Below, piece after piece: positions 19,159 through 28,834 of a stretch of 64,000 nt of DNA. A program made the translations under genes and the position numbers. The stretch is from an uncultured Bacteroidota bacterium (GTDB lineage Bacteria; Bacteroidota; Bacteroidia; UKL13-3): assembly GCA_903850915.1 (NCBI GenBank), contig CAINMV010000004.1, positions 62,001 through 126,000 of the forward strand. Direction: 5' to 3'. The notes under the pieces are model-generated. The model saw only the letters and a list, made by a program, of their open reading frames with translations, searched no databases and was not told the origin of the DNA. Positions within the stretch are counted from its first letter, which is position 1; each line of letters opens with the position of its first letter.

Positions 19159-20178
19159 CTAGATATTACCTTCCAATTGCCATTTCCAGGCACTTTCCAA
19201 CATCGACTTTAAATCTAATTTTGCTTCCCAACCTAGCACTGTATTTGCTTTTTTAGTATCGGCCCATACCTTTACGATATCTCCTGCCCGTCGAGGGCCA
19301 ATTTTATATTTTACATTTACTTTGCTAACGGCCTCAAAGGTGGTAATGCATTCGAGCACACTGCTTCCTTTTCCTGTTCCAATATTAAATAACTCATAAT
19401 TCGATTGATGCTTGCCATCAAAAATCCGTTGCAATGCCATTACATGTGCCTCTGCTAAATCTACAACATGGATATAATCACGAATACAAGTTCCATCTGG
19501 TGTGTCATAATCGTTGCCATGCACCAGGAGTTCATCTCGCAAACCCGCTGCAACTTGAGTTAAATAAGGAATAAGATTTGAAGGAACGCCTAGTGGGGAT
19601 TCGCCAATTAGAGCACTCGAATGCGCCCCAATTGGATTAAAGTAGCGAAGTGAAATGGCTTTCAGTTTTGGATTAGCCAAACAAGTAGCGATAATAATTT
19701 CTTCGCCTACTTGCTTTGTGTGTGCGTATGGCGATTGCGATTTTTCGAGCGGTGTCTCTTCTGTTACTGGCTGTTGTTTTGCATTTCCATAAAGACTACA
19801 ACTGGAAGAAAAGATCAGATTAGCACTCTCATTTTCTTGCATCACCTCCAATAATGTTACCAAGCTGTCCAAATTGTTTCTATAATATTGCAGTGGATTT
19901 ATTACGGAGTCGCCAACTGATTTAAAGGCTGCAAAATGAATCACTCCATCAATTGTATGCGATTTAAAAACCGAATCTAACGACTTCTTATCGCATACAT
20001 CATAAGAATAATATAACGGTACATATCCGATAATTTTTGTGATTCTGTTTAAAAAATTATATGAAGAATTGCTGCAATTGTCAATAATAATTGGATTAAA
20101 GCCAGCCTCATGCAATGCTACGATGGTATGTGAACCAATATAACCCAAACCTCCAGTGACTAAAATATTTTTTTTCAT
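19159..20178 (-). CDS. galE: UDP-glucose 4-epimerase
   Basis: Interconverts UDP-Glc and UDP-Gal (possibly the N-acetyl forms). SDR fold: TGGLGYIGSH at residues 8-17, HFAAFKSVGDS (81-91), the catalytic Ser and Tyr/Lys in SSSCSLYGN and YAHTKQVGEE, and RYFNPIGAH (180s). Length 339 matches GalE. It starts three bases after the stop of the GtrA gene, so the two are almost certainly co-transcribed. Confidence 0.93.
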   Translation of the reverse strand: MKKNILVTGGLGYIGSHTIVALHEAGFNPIIIDNCSNSSYNFLNRITKIIGYVPLYYSYDVCDKKSLDSVFKSHTIDGVIHFAAFKSVGDSVINPLQYYRNNLDSLVTLLEVMQENESANLIFSSSCSLYGNAKQQPVTEETPLEKSQSPYAHTKQVGEEIIIATCLANPKLKAISLRYFNPIGAHSSALIGESPLGVPSNLIPYLTQVAAGLRDELLVHGNDYDTPDGTCIRDYIHVVDLAEAHVMALQRIFDGKHQSNYELFNIGTGKGSSVLECITTFEAVSKVNVKYKIGPRRAGDIVKVWADTKKANTVLGWEAKLDLKSMLESAWKWQLEGNI

Positions 20179-20180
20179 AA

Positions 20181-20681
20181 TTATATTCCACTTTCAGTAT
20201 CAATAAAATCAGCATCATTATCTCCTTCGTCATGAACAAAGATCACATAATTGGTTCCTATAAAATTGAGTCCAGTGGTAATCACTGTGGCCGCAATTTT
20301 TGCTACATTTTCCTTTATGTTTTGCGAGATGCTTTCATCGAGAATGGTATAATGTGTTAATACTCCGATGAATCCCTTCAATAGAAGACCATTGATGGCA
20401 ATGGTTACAGCATAAAGAACCATATATTTTAAAAAGTATTTTTCCTCTTCTTTTTTCTGTGAAGAATAGGTCCAATGCTTATTAATATAAAATCCATAAA
20501 CAAGACCACTTAAATCACCAATTACAGAAGCAATAACAAAATGAACTCCAAAAAATGGAATAAGCGTTTTTAGTACATTGAACACCAGAATACTAAGAAA
20601 AAAGGCGGTACCTCCAACCACACAAAACCGAAATAGTTTAAGCAGGCGTCGATTGTTTTTTATAAACCCGGGTAGCAACAT
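20181..20681 (-). CDS. GtrA-family membrane protein
   Basis: GtrA-like integral membrane protein with four predicted helices (near residues 17-36, 41-62, 83-104 and 124-147). Conserved features include FCVVGGTAFFLSILVFN and a basic loop after NKHWTYSS. The family is implicated in moving lipid-linked sugars across the inner membrane for polysaccharide or teichoic-acid modification. It is first in a gtrA-galE-rfbB run, which supports a role in surface glycan synthesis. Length 166 is somewhat longer than the family core because of an acidic C-terminal tail (DEGDNDADFIDTESG). Confidence 0.85.
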   Translation of the reverse strand: MLLPGFIKNNRRLLKLFRFCVVGGTAFFLSILVFNVLKTLIPFFGVHFVIASVIGDLSGLVYGFYINKHWTYSSQKKEEEKYFLKYMVLYAVTIAINGLLLKGFIGVLTHYTILDESISQNIKENVAKIAATVITTGLNFIGTNYVIFVHDEGDNDADFIDTESGI

Positions 20682-20829
20682 AAAAATTGTAAAATGCGAA
20701 GATAAAAAAAAGTGTGCAGTTCTTTATGTTTGAGTTTAGCGCTTACTCAAATTAACTGTAAATAAGTTACACCTTGCTATAGACCAAAGAATTATAAAAA
20801 TTACAGCCTTTTGAATTGTAAATATTCTG

Positions 20830-21246
20830 TTAAAGCAATTGTTTCTCACGTACTATTCTATAACATAAAATAGCAGATACTATGGTAAGTGGCGTAAAGA
20901 TAAGCGACTCTAAATCCGCCTTGGCAAATAAATTTCCAAGGGTATTAAAGATAAAGGATATCACATAAAACCAAAGTATTGTTTGAGTAAGCGATGATGG
21001 TAGATTTAATGATATCAAACCTCCTTTCTTCATAACCACAAAAAGAAGCAATCCATTGATAAAAAGCGATGTGATTTCAAATCGCTGCATTTCTGACACA
21101 GTACTTATACGTCCTCCCCATACGATTGAAAAAGGAATAATACGAACAAGAACCAAGATGTGAAATATCAAGGCTAGGCAAGATAAAATTAACAATAGCC
21201 TTACCGCAATTTTAAAAGGAATAAGTTTAAGCAATTGTTCTTCCAT
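20830..21246 (-). CDS. Four-helix membrane protein of unknown function
   Basis: A 138-residue protein with four hydrophobic segments (about 14-34, 58-72, 87-106 and 115-130) and short charged ends. I do not recognise a family motif. It lies 47 bases downstream of the KtrA-like gene on the same strand, so it may belong to the udk-ktrA transcript; the biological link is unknown. Confidence 0.6.
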   Translation of the reverse strand: MEEQLLKLIPFKIAVRLLLILSCLALIFHILVLVRIIPFSIVWGGRISTVSEMQRFEITSLFINGLLLFVVMKKGGLISLNLPSSLTQTILWFYVISFIFNTLGNLFAKADLESLIFTPLTIVSAILCYRIVREKQLL

Positions 21247-21293
21247 TAGTTTCGTTTTTAATTTTTAAAATATAAATTGGAATTGATTAAAAA

Positions 21294-21995
21294 TTACGAA
21301 TTTAGTTCCACAAACTTCTCAATATCGGAAGTCTTACCGAAGACAATAATGGTATCAGAATCGTAAATTACATTATCCGATTTGGGCACTCCAATTATGG
21401 TGGAGGTGCTTACCGATTTTCCATCAATCATTTCCTGCATCGCACGTCGCAATGTAATTAGGTTAAGCTTATAAATCTCGCGGAAACCTATTTCGCTAAT
21501 GGCCTTGTTCCATGTTTTACTTGGCGGTTTTATTTCAGCAATTTCATAATGATTACTTAACTGAAGAAATGTCTTAACATCCGGGTGAATCAAGCGTTCT
21601 GCAACAATACTTCCAACCTCTTCTTCTGGCGATAGTATTTCATCGACGCCCATTCGTTCTAGAATCATTCGCTGCTGTGGTGTTGAAGCACGAGCAATAA
21701 TTCGTTTAACCTTCAAACTCATTAAGTGCACTACGGTGAGAAGCAAAGATTCAAAATCTTCGCCAATGGCAAGCACAACAGCATCAACCTCGGCAATATT
21801 TTGTGCTTTTAAATTTTTAATTTCCGTACTATCCATACACACCGGCAGTGAAACATCGTCGCGAAGCGCATCCACTTTCACCATCGATCGATCAATAGCT
21901 ATAACCTCTGCACCTCTCTCACTCAAGGTCTTGGCAATGCGAGTGCCAAAACGCCCCAAGCCAATTACGGCAAATTTATATCTCATGGGTTGCAT
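21294..21995 (-). CDS. TrkA/KtrA-family potassium-uptake regulatory subunit
   Basis: Cytoplasmic RCK protein gating a Ktr/Trk potassium channel. N-terminal RCK-N Rossmann fold with FAVIGLGRFGTRIA (residues 8-21) and the acidic ribose-binding residue in VIAIDRS. The C-terminal RCK-C ligand-binding domain covers about 140-230. Length 233 fits KtrA. The start MQPMRYKFAVIG overlaps the 3' end of udk by 13 bases. The membrane subunit KtrB/TrkH is not in the window. Confidence 0.88.
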   Translation of the reverse strand: MQPMRYKFAVIGLGRFGTRIAKTLSERGAEVIAIDRSMVKVDALRDDVSLPVCMDSTEIKNLKAQNIAEVDAVVLAIGEDFESLLLTVVHLMSLKVKRIIARASTPQQRMILERMGVDEILSPEEEVGSIVAERLIHPDVKTFLQLSNHYEIAEIKPPSKTWNKAISEIGFREIYKLNLITLRRAMQEMIDGKSVSTSTIIGVPKSDNVIYDSDTIIVFGKTSDIEKFVELNS

Positions 21996-22606
21996 AGAAT
22001 ATACTGTTTAAAATGATCTTTAATAATTTGTAAGCCTACCGCAAAGCTAGTGTTATTCAATATAATAACATCTGCAATTTCTTTATATGGGATAAGGTAT
22101 TTGTTTTCGGAAGGTTCCACATGATTCTCCCACTGATATTTCGACATTTCGTCTTTCACTTGTCTTTCCTCTCGATCACGATTCACACGTCGAAGCCAAC
22201 GAATACCATTATTGGCATCAACATATATTTTTAGATTCAGGTGTTTCAAAATTTCAGGTTCACTAAAAATAAAAAGTCCTTCAACAATTATTATACGTGC
22301 CGAATTATGCTGAAGAATTTTTGTCTCCATGGTCTCAATGTTGAAATTGTATTCTTTGCGTTGATATGACTCGCCATTTTTTAATTTCATCAAATCGTTT
22401 ACAAAAGCTTCAATATCGAGCCCTTCAGGCTCATCAAAATTTGGTTGTCCGTTATTATCTAAAGGTATCTGCGCAAGTGGCTTATAGTAGTTGTCAAAGG
22501 ATATTAGGCATACTTCTTCCTGCGTAAAGCCTTCTTTTAACGCACGTAAAAAACTAGTTTTACCGGAAGCACTTCCTCCAGTGATTCCAACAATATAGGG
22601 TTGCAT
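21983..22606 (-). CDS. udk: Uridine kinase
   Basis: Phosphorylates uridine/cytidine with ATP or GTP in pyrimidine salvage. P-loop GITGGSASGKTSF is at residues 8-20, followed by SFDNYYKPL (the uridine-site Asp/Tyr region), NFDEPEGLD and IVEGLFIF. Length 207 is typical. A TACTTTTG -7 element ends seven bases before the ATG, so the transcript is probably leaderless. The 13-base overlap with the KtrA-like gene implies an operon. Confidence 0.92.
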   Translation of the reverse strand: MQPYIVGITGGSASGKTSFLRALKEGFTQEEVCLISFDNYYKPLAQIPLDNNGQPNFDEPEGLDIEAFVNDLMKLKNGESYQRKEYNFNIETMETKILQHNSARIIIVEGLFIFSEPEILKHLNLKIYVDANNGIRWLRRVNRDREERQVKDEMSKYQWENHVEPSENKYLIPYKEIADVIILNNTSFAVGLQIIKDHFKQYILCNP

Positions 22607-22613
22607 AGGAAAG

Positions 22614-22621
22614 CAAAAGTA
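22614..22621 (-). promoter_or_regulatory. -7 promoter element TACTTTTG for udk
   Basis: Reverse-strand TACTTTTG followed by C matches TAnnTTTG(C). It lies seven bases before the udk ATG; a ten-T run lies just upstream. No TTTG at -33 is visible. Confidence 0.45.
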
Positions 22622-22690
22622 ATTTTTTTTTTATACATCCGTTTTCATCCAAATTCACCAATGAAGAAAACACCAATTAAATTAATTTGA

Positions 22691-22719
22691 ACAAGAAAAT
22701 TCGTAGTCGAATTTCTTGT
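22691..22719 (-). terminator. Hairpin downstream of ftsK, probable terminator
   Basis: Arms ACAAGAAAATTCG (22691-22703) and CGAATTTCTTGT (22708-22719) pair over 12 bases with one bulged A and a four-base loop. It begins about 25 bases past the ftsK stop. The following reverse-strand bases are T/A-rich rather than a pure U-tract, so termination efficiency is uncertain. Confidence 0.5.
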
Positions 22720-22743
22720 AATACCAGATAAATAATACTACTA

Positions 22744-25230
22744 TTAATTCAGATTATCTAGGATACGCTCCAATGTTTCTATGTCTTTAACCAGCACATC
22801 TCGTGCTTTGCTACCTACATTAGGGCCAACAATTCCACAGGCTTCCATTTGATCAATGAGTCGACCAGCGCGATTATATCCGAGATTCATTCTACGCTGT
22901 AACAGTGAGGTCGAACCTTGTTGCATTTGCACTATTATTCTGGCTGCATCTTCAAAAAGAGCGTCTCGTTCTTTTGGGTCAAACGTCTCTTTTTCTTTTT
23001 CTGCACCTTCAAAATTTTCAGGAAGGTGCATTGGCTGCGCATATCCTTGCTGCTGGCCTATAAATGCAGCAATGCGTTCTACTTCTGGTGTGTCAACAAA
23101 AGGGCATTGCAAACGAATGAGGTCGTTTCCGGTACTAAAAAGCATATCGCCTTTTCCTATCAACTGATCTGCACCGCCTGAATCCAAAATAGTGCGCGAA
23201 TCAATTTTACTAATTACCCGAAACGCTAAACGGGCAGGGAAATTTGCTTTAATGGTACCCGTAATAATATTAACACTTGGGCGTTGTGTTGCAAGCACTA
23301 AATGAATTCCAATTGCTCGAGCCAATTGTGCTAAGCGAGCGATTGGAAGTTCAACGTCCTTACCCGCCGTCATCATAAGATCGGCCAACTCATCAATGAT
23401 TAAAACAATATACGGAAGAAAACGATGTCCATCAACAGGTGACAATCGTCTTTCTAGAAATTTCTTGTTGTATTCTTTTAGATTTCGAACTTCAGCGTGT
23501 TTTAATAATTCGTAACGTTGGTCCATCTCTAAACACAAACTTTTGAGTGTATTTACAACCAAGGAAGTATCGGTAAGGATTGCATCGGCATCACCCGGCA
23601 ATTTTGCCAAAAAGTGATTTTCGATATGCTTGTACAAGCTTAGCTCTACCTTTTTGGGATCCACCATCACGAATTTTAATTCTGCTGGATGCTTCTTGTA
23701 TAATAAAGAAACAATCAGGGCATTTAAGCCCACGGATTTTCCTTGACCAGTTGATCCCGCCATTAATAGATGGGGCATCTTGGCTAAATCTGTAACATAT
23801 ACTTCATTCGTAATGGTTTTTCCTAGAACAATTGGAAGATCCATATCTGCCGATTGAAACTTTGGACTCATCAAAGCCGTTTTCATCGGCACCATTTCAG
23901 GCCTGGCGTTAGGTACTTCAATACCTACCGTACCTTTCCCAGGCATAGGGGCAATAATGCGGATTCCTAATGCAGCTAAACTTAAAGCGATATCATCTTC
24001 CAAGTTTTTTATTTTGGCGATTCGAACACCTGCTGCAGGCACAATTTCATACAAGGTTACCGTTGGTCCGATTGTTGCTTTAATACTTTGAATCTCGATA
24101 TTATAATTTTTAAGTGTATCGAGAATCATGTTCTTCTTCTCTTCCAATTCCTTCACATCCACTTGCGATTTGATATTCGGGTAGTCGCTCAACAAATCTA
24201 AAGTAGGTTTCACATAATTACTCAAATCGAGCGTGGGGTCATACAAACCAAACTCAGCTACAAGCTCTTCTGCTGTGGTTCTTGGTCGCTCTTCAATAAT
24301 TTCTGCTACTTCATCTTCACGTTGTGTGGTATCCTCAACCTCAAAAGTCAATTCCTGTTTTATACTATTCCCCTTTTTTGTTGATAGGGTAATGCTATTG
24401 GCTAATTCTTCTTCCGTGATGTCATCAGGTAATGGCTCTAAATGTTCTTTAAAAGCATTGGCCTCAGCCTCAAAGGCTTCTGAACTAAAAGTAATCACAT
24501 TTCCAAAAGGCATTTCGGCGGCTACTGGTGGTCGGTTCTCCATCAAAGCTTCATCAGATATAGTGACTGGCACTTTCGGATTTGAAAGTTTTTGAAATGG
24601 TGTAAGTAAAAAAGAGAAGTCGGTATTAAAAACAACAATACTAAAAATTGAAAGGTACGCCACCAAAAAAAACACTGTGCCGGTACTGCCACCTAAGCTT
24701 TTCAACCACAGGTATCCAAAATATCCAAATGAGCCACCTGAATTAAAAAAATGAGTTCTGAAAACAAATCCAAATAAGATACTAACCCAAATAATTCCAA
24801 AGAAAGAATAGGCAAAAGTTTTACGTATAGGAAGCAAAGAAAGGCCTGAAAATAATTTAACACCAAGCAGAAAGAAGAGTAAAGAAAAAATATATGACGC
24901 AACTCCAAAGCCATTATAAATCATAACATGTGAAATCCAGGCACCTCCAATACCAAGCCAATTTTGAGCTGCATCGGGATTGATTTCAAAAATCCGTCCT
25001 AACGACAAACCTGAGACTACGCTCTGATCGAACTCCCATGATGTAAGAAAAGAGGTGAAGGCAACGGGTAAAGCCAAAGAGAAAACAATAAAGAGGAATC
25101 CAAGTATTCGACGCGACTTATCACTTCTTAGGAATGCGATAAAACCTTTAATACCCGTTTTTTGCTTCTGTAATTTCTCTTTCTCGAAATCACTTTTTGC
25201 TGAATCTTTGTTTGATGTTTTTTTGGCCAC
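22744..25230 (-). CDS. ftsK: FtsK/SpoIIIE-family DNA translocase
   Basis: Septum-bound hexameric DNA pump that clears chromosome dimers and termini during division. The N-terminal region holds four transmembrane segments (between about residues 40 and 205). A Pro/Glu-rich linker (about 215-330) leads to the alpha domain. The motor has Walker A STGQGKSVG (about 488-496) and Walker B LIIDELADLM (about 609-618). A C-terminal winged-helix gamma domain (TSLLQRRMNLGYNRAGRL, near 770) reads KOPS-type sites. Length 828 is usual for Bacteroidota FtsK. It is followed by a hairpin terminator. Confidence 0.95.
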   Translation of the reverse strand: MAKKTSNKDSAKSDFEKEKLQKQKTGIKGFIAFLRSDKSRRILGFLFIVFSLALPVAFTSFLTSWEFDQSVVSGLSLGRIFEINPDAAQNWLGIGGAWISHVMIYNGFGVASYIFSLLFFLLGVKLFSGLSLLPIRKTFAYSFFGIIWVSILFGFVFRTHFFNSGGSFGYFGYLWLKSLGGSTGTVFFLVAYLSIFSIVVFNTDFSFLLTPFQKLSNPKVPVTISDEALMENRPPVAAEMPFGNVITFSSEAFEAEANAFKEHLEPLPDDITEEELANSITLSTKKGNSIKQELTFEVEDTTQREDEVAEIIEERPRTTAEELVAEFGLYDPTLDLSNYVKPTLDLLSDYPNIKSQVDVKELEEKKNMILDTLKNYNIEIQSIKATIGPTVTLYEIVPAAGVRIAKIKNLEDDIALSLAALGIRIIAPMPGKGTVGIEVPNARPEMVPMKTALMSPKFQSADMDLPIVLGKTITNEVYVTDLAKMPHLLMAGSTGQGKSVGLNALIVSLLYKKHPAELKFVMVDPKKVELSLYKHIENHFLAKLPGDADAILTDTSLVVNTLKSLCLEMDQRYELLKHAEVRNLKEYNKKFLERRLSPVDGHRFLPYIVLIIDELADLMMTAGKDVELPIARLAQLARAIGIHLVLATQRPSVNIITGTIKANFPARLAFRVISKIDSRTILDSGGADQLIGKGDMLFSTGNDLIRLQCPFVDTPEVERIAAFIGQQQGYAQPMHLPENFEGAEKEKETFDPKERDALFEDAARIIVQMQQGSTSLLQRRMNLGYNRAGRLIDQMEACGIVGPNVGSKARDVLVKDIETLERILDNLN

Positions 25231-25387
25231 GTTGGTATAGTAAGTCGCTTTTAGTAATCAGTAAAAATAACGCATATAAATTATGAATTACAACGCCTTA
25301 AACCAATTTTTATTGTGAATAAGTAAATACTGTATGCTGTATTGTGCGGTTTTTAAGCGCCACCAAGCCATCTTATCCGTGATAGAT

Positions 25388-26683
25388 TTACGAATTTACC
25401 CATCCTAAACGCTCACTTTGTGCAAACTGCCATGGAGCTCCATTATTCTCAATATTCGACGACATCATATTTAATTCTTGTGGCGCTTCGCTTTTCTCCA
25501 TCACCAAATAACGTCGCATATCCATTATTATTTCGAGCGGACTAATTTCAACAGGACACGCTTCCACACATGCATTGCAACTAGTACAAGCCCAAAGTTC
25601 TTCAGGTGTAATATAATCATGAAGTGATTTTTCATCTGTCACTTTTTTATCTAAATTTCTCCCCACCTCCTCCAATCTATCGCGCGTACTCATCATTATC
25701 TTACGAGGTGACAATAGCTTTCCAGTGATATTTGCTGGACACTGGCTTGTGCATCTTCCACATTCAGTGCAGGTATAAGCATCCATTAAGTTTTTCCATG
25801 TAAGGTCCTGAACATCTTTTACGCCAAAGGTTTTTGGTAGTTCTTTCGACTCGTCTACGGGTTCATCTGGAAAAAAGGCGAGCTTCACTTCTTTCGTTAC
25901 ATTTTCCAAGTTGCTAAACTCGCCTTTCGGTTGAAATCGAGCATAAAATGTATTTGGGAATGCAAGGATAATATGAAAGTGTTTACTATAAGGAAGGTAA
26001 TTTAAAAACACCAAAATACCTATTAAATGCGCCCACCATAAGCTTCGTTCGGCAATAATAAGTTTAGATTCCGAGGCACTGCCATAAAGGGCAACAAGAA
26101 ATTGAGAAACAGGAAAACTACCCGCCTGAAAATAATGTTCATTGCCTAAAGCTTGTAATTGCTGATCGGCAGCATTCATGAAAAGTAATGCCGACATTAA
26201 TATAATTTCTGTGGCGAGAATTATTACTGCATCGCGATTTGCGAATCCTTTTAAATCAGGCGATTTAAATCGGCCCAACTGAAGTACATATCTTCTAAAC
26301 AAAAAGATAACACACGCTAGAAGCACCAGAAAAGCAAGAATCTCAAAAAAGCCTATTGCAATATCATATAATGGCCCTATAAAACTTAAAGCGCGATGTG
26401 TGCCTAAGAGTCCATCAATCATTATTTCCATCACTTCAATATTAATGAGAATAAAACCTGCATAAACAAGGATATGAAGAAATCCAGCGGTGGGCTTTCT
26501 TACCATTTTACTTTGCCCAAGAGCAACGCGAAGCATGTTTTTCCAACGCATAGCGCTAGAGCCTTGTACGTCCCAATCACGTCCTAAATAAATATTACGA
26601 CGTATGCGTTTTAGGTTAGCGTAAAAAAAATAAACAGCTACTGCTAAAATGCCAGCGAACAACACTTGTGAGAGAATATGCAT
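25388..26683 (-). CDS. Membrane-bound (Fe-S) oxidoreductase, heterodisulfide-reductase-like, two 4Fe-4S clusters
   Basis: Fusion of an N-terminal membrane domain (five to six helices within about residues 1-250, NarI/HdrE-like) with a C-terminal dicluster ferredoxin region: CTECGRCTSQCPANITG (near 305) and CTSCNACVEACP (near 363). It probably moves electrons between membrane quinones and a soluble dehydrogenase. I prefer the ATG at 26683 (MHILSQVLFAG), because the hydrophobic domain begins there and the 29-residue extension to 26770 (rich in Tyr, Asn and Ser) looks non-coding. In other Bacteroidota a second (Fe-S) gene often follows; here none does. Confidence 0.82.
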   Translation of the reverse strand: MHILSQVLFAGILAVAVYFFYANLKRIRRNIYLGRDWDVQGSSAMRWKNMLRVALGQSKMVRKPTAGFLHILVYAGFILINIEVMEIMIDGLLGTHRALSFIGPLYDIAIGFFEILAFLVLLACVIFLFRRYVLQLGRFKSPDLKGFANRDAVIILATEIILMSALLFMNAADQQLQALGNEHYFQAGSFPVSQFLVALYGSASESKLIIAERSLWWAHLIGILVFLNYLPYSKHFHIILAFPNTFYARFQPKGEFSNLENVTKEVKLAFFPDEPVDESKELPKTFGVKDVQDLTWKNLMDAYTCTECGRCTSQCPANITGKLLSPRKIMMSTRDRLEEVGRNLDKKVTDEKSLHDYITPEELWACTSCNACVEACPVEISPLEIIMDMRRYLVMEKSEAPQELNMMSSNIENNGAPWQFAQSERLGWVNS

Positions 26684-26795
26684 AGTTGCAAAAATAGAAA
26701 TTGATTTGTTATAAAACTCGTCAAAATTAACATATTGTTTATAAGGCAGATAGCACGCGGAGTAGAACATTTTTTTAATACGCCATATTATTAAT

Positions 26796-26802
26796 TAAAT
26801 TG
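26796..26802 (+). promoter_or_regulatory. Possible -7 element TAAATTG upstream of the 199-residue membrane protein gene
   Basis: TAAATTG followed by CAC is one base shorter than TAnnTTTG. The same string precedes dnaX (38002-38008) and a similar TAATTTG precedes pepA. Leader of roughly 25 bases before the ATG at 26833. Weak by itself. Confidence 0.3.
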
Positions 26803-26832
26803 CACCCAAATAAATATTAACTAAATTTAATA

Positions 26833-27432
26833 ATGAAAAACTTTGTAATAGGTACGCTTGGCGGCGGTATTATTATCTTCTTTTGGAGCGCTATTTCTTG
26901 GATGATTCTTCCCATTCATAGCAACACCTACAAATACCATAGCCATCAGGAAGAGCTAATGGTACAATTGGAAAAATTTCAAACGGAAGATGGGGTTTAT
27001 GTATTACCAACAGCCGACGATAGGAAAATTTCGCGATCTAGTGAAGCCTACCAGAATGCTGAAGTATTGTTAAAACAAGCGAGTCTTAATAAGCCATGGA
27101 TGATATTGATTTATCTCAATCATAAGGAATCCATGACCTTTATTACCCTCGCCAAAGGATTTCTTTACGATTTATTTATCGCTTTCGCATTTTGCTTTGC
27201 TTTGTCGCGTATCGGACCTGGAGTTAGCTACGCTAGTCGATTCATGGTTTGTCTGATTATTGGAATGGCGTTTATTTTCCAAGGTCCCTTAAGGTACGTC
27301 AATTGGCAAGGCTATCCTCTTTCGTTTTTTATAGGTGAGATTATAGATACGTTGGTGGAAGTTGCCTTAGTTGGCGGCTTTATAAGTTGGATCTTTGGTC
27401 CTGATTGCAATAAAATGGAATGTCTTAGCTAA
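26833..27432 (+). CDS. Membrane protein of unknown function with an extracytoplasmic loop
   Basis: A 199-residue protein with one N-terminal helix (about 5-25), a soluble loop of roughly 75 residues (about 28-100) presumably outside the cytoplasm, and three C-terminal helices (about 112-130, 138-154 and 166-190). I do not recognise a domain. It is divergent from the Fe-S oxidoreductase gene and 77 bases from the next gene; role unknown. Confidence 0.6.
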   Translation: MKNFVIGTLGGGIIIFFWSAISWMILPIHSNTYKYHSHQEELMVQLEKFQTEDGVYVLPTADDRKISRSSEAYQNAEVLLKQASLNKPWMILIYLNHKESMTFITLAKGFLYDLFIAFAFCFALSRIGPGVSYASRFMVCLIIGMAFIFQGPLRYVNWQGYPLSFFIGEIIDTLVEVALVGGFISWIFGPDCNKMECLS

Positions 27433-27509
27433 TCTCAAAATTAATAGCATTCTAATTCACTTCGTAACACTTCACAGGAATAATTATATTCGCGACATAA
27501 TTTCTTTTT

Positions 27510-27908
27510 ATGCGCTATATAATTTCTTTAATACTAATTGTTGTTATACTTACATCTTGTAAAAAATATCCCGAAGGGCCTTTTATCTCTTTCCGCTCGC
27601 GTGATACTAGAGTGGTAAATTCATGGGGGGTTGAAAAGGCTCTCGTAAACAATGTGGAGAATACACCTATCTATTCTAAATATACCTACGATTTTAATCA
27701 AGATGCAACGTATTCAGAATTCAATGGCTTTCTGCCTTTAACAGGAAATTGGGCTTTTACAGCCGATGAGGATAGTATTATCGTTAAATACAACAATAAT
27801 ACCCAAATATTGCATCGTTTTAAAATTCTTAAACTAAAAAATAGTTCTATTTGGCTCTTAGAAACCAGAAATTCATCGTCGTATGAATGGCATTTAAAAA
27901 CAAATTAA
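27510..27908 (+). CDS. Small lipocalin-like lipoprotein of unknown function
   Basis: A 132-residue lipoprotein: signal ending in the lipobox ILTSC (Cys 17), followed by KKYPEGPFISFRSRD, a start seen in many Bacteroidota outer-membrane lipoproteins with a small beta-barrel (lipocalin-like) fold. Alternating polar and hydrophobic strands (WAFTADEDSIIVKYNN) fit that fold. No ligand can be inferred. The following transporter is in the same frame right after its stop. Confidence 0.6.
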   Translation: MRYIISLILIVVILTSCKKYPEGPFISFRSRDTRVVNSWGVEKALVNNVENTPIYSKYTYDFNQDATYSEFNGFLPLTGNWAFTADEDSIIVKYNNNTQILHRFKILKLKNSSIWLLETRNSSSYEWHLKTN

Positions 27909-27944
27909 GGCTGCGTTATCAAAAGTTTCATCGTACATCTTTCG

Positions 27945-28805
27945 TTGTTTATCGTCACGCTTATTTATGCGTGCACTTTTAGCTTCAGCAAGTTTGTTAT
28001 GCCCGCATATTTGCCTCCACTTGGTTTTATTGTAATGCGCGTTGGATTTGCTTCGATTGTTTTTATTCTGTGCAGTTTGCTATTTGCAAGACAAAAAATT
28101 GATTTTAAAGAAGATCTATTCAAAATAGTAGTTTGTGCCATCACCGGCTGTGGCGCCAATATGCTACTTTTTTTTAAGGGCCTCTCCATTACCACCCCCA
28201 TTAACGGCGCTATTTTGATGGCCTGTACCCCTATTTTTGTTGTTGTTTTTACAGCCATTATATTACACGAACGACTAACTGTTATTCGCTATATCGGAAT
28301 TGGCGTTGCTTGCTTGGGCGCCATGCTTCTCCTTGGTGGGCTAAATTTCTCCTTCGATAAGCAGCATATCTGGGGCGATATATATGTGGCTGCCAACGCC
28401 ATCATTTATTCGTTTTATCTTGTGTATGCTAAACCGCTTCTAAAAAAATACAACCCTATTACACTATCCGCATACACCTTTGGTATCGGTTTTGTTTTTG
28501 TTATTTTCTTTGGATATAACGAACTTCGTGAAACAAACTTCAATATAATACCAACTGAAATATGGTATTATATTGTGTTTATTTTAATTGGAGCTACGTT
28601 TATAACGTACCTCCTAAATGCCTATGCACTAAGTAAAGCATCCCCTTACGTGGTAGGGAGCTACATTTATTTACAACCGGTACTTGCTATTTTGATTGCA
28701 ATCCTAAAACACACCGATACTATAACCTTTGAGAAGGTAGCCTATATGTTTATTATCTTTTCGGGCATTTACCTTGTAAATAGTAAACCAAAAGAAATAG
28801 CCTAG
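27945..28805 (+). CDS. DMT-family (EamA) transporter
   Basis: Drug/metabolite transporter superfamily permease with ten hydrophobic segments in two EamA repeats (about 1-130 and 140-280). Recognisable features are LPPLGFIVMRVGFAS in helix 2 and AILMACTPIFVVVFTAIIL ending repeat one. Export substrate unknown. Start choice is difficult: the only standard codon is TTG at 27945, yet similarity to the family (FIVHLSLF...LIYACTF) reaches back to about 27918, where no ATG, GTG or TTG exists. A non-standard ATC start or coupling to the preceding lipoprotein stop (27906-27908, same frame) is possible. Confidence 0.82.
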   Translation: MFIVTLIYACTFSFSKFVMPAYLPPLGFIVMRVGFASIVFILCSLLFARQKIDFKEDLFKIVVCAITGCGANMLLFFKGLSITTPINGAILMACTPIFVVVFTAIILHERLTVIRYIGIGVACLGAMLLLGGLNFSFDKQHIWGDIYVAANAIIYSFYLVYAKPLLKKYNPITLSAYTFGIGFVFVIFFGYNELRETNFNIIPTEIWYYIVFILIGATFITYLLNAYALSKASPYVVGSYIYLQPVLAILIAILKHTDTITFEKVAYMFIIFSGIYLVNSKPKEIA

Positions 28806-28834
28806 AAAATCACATAAAAAACTATTTTCGCATT

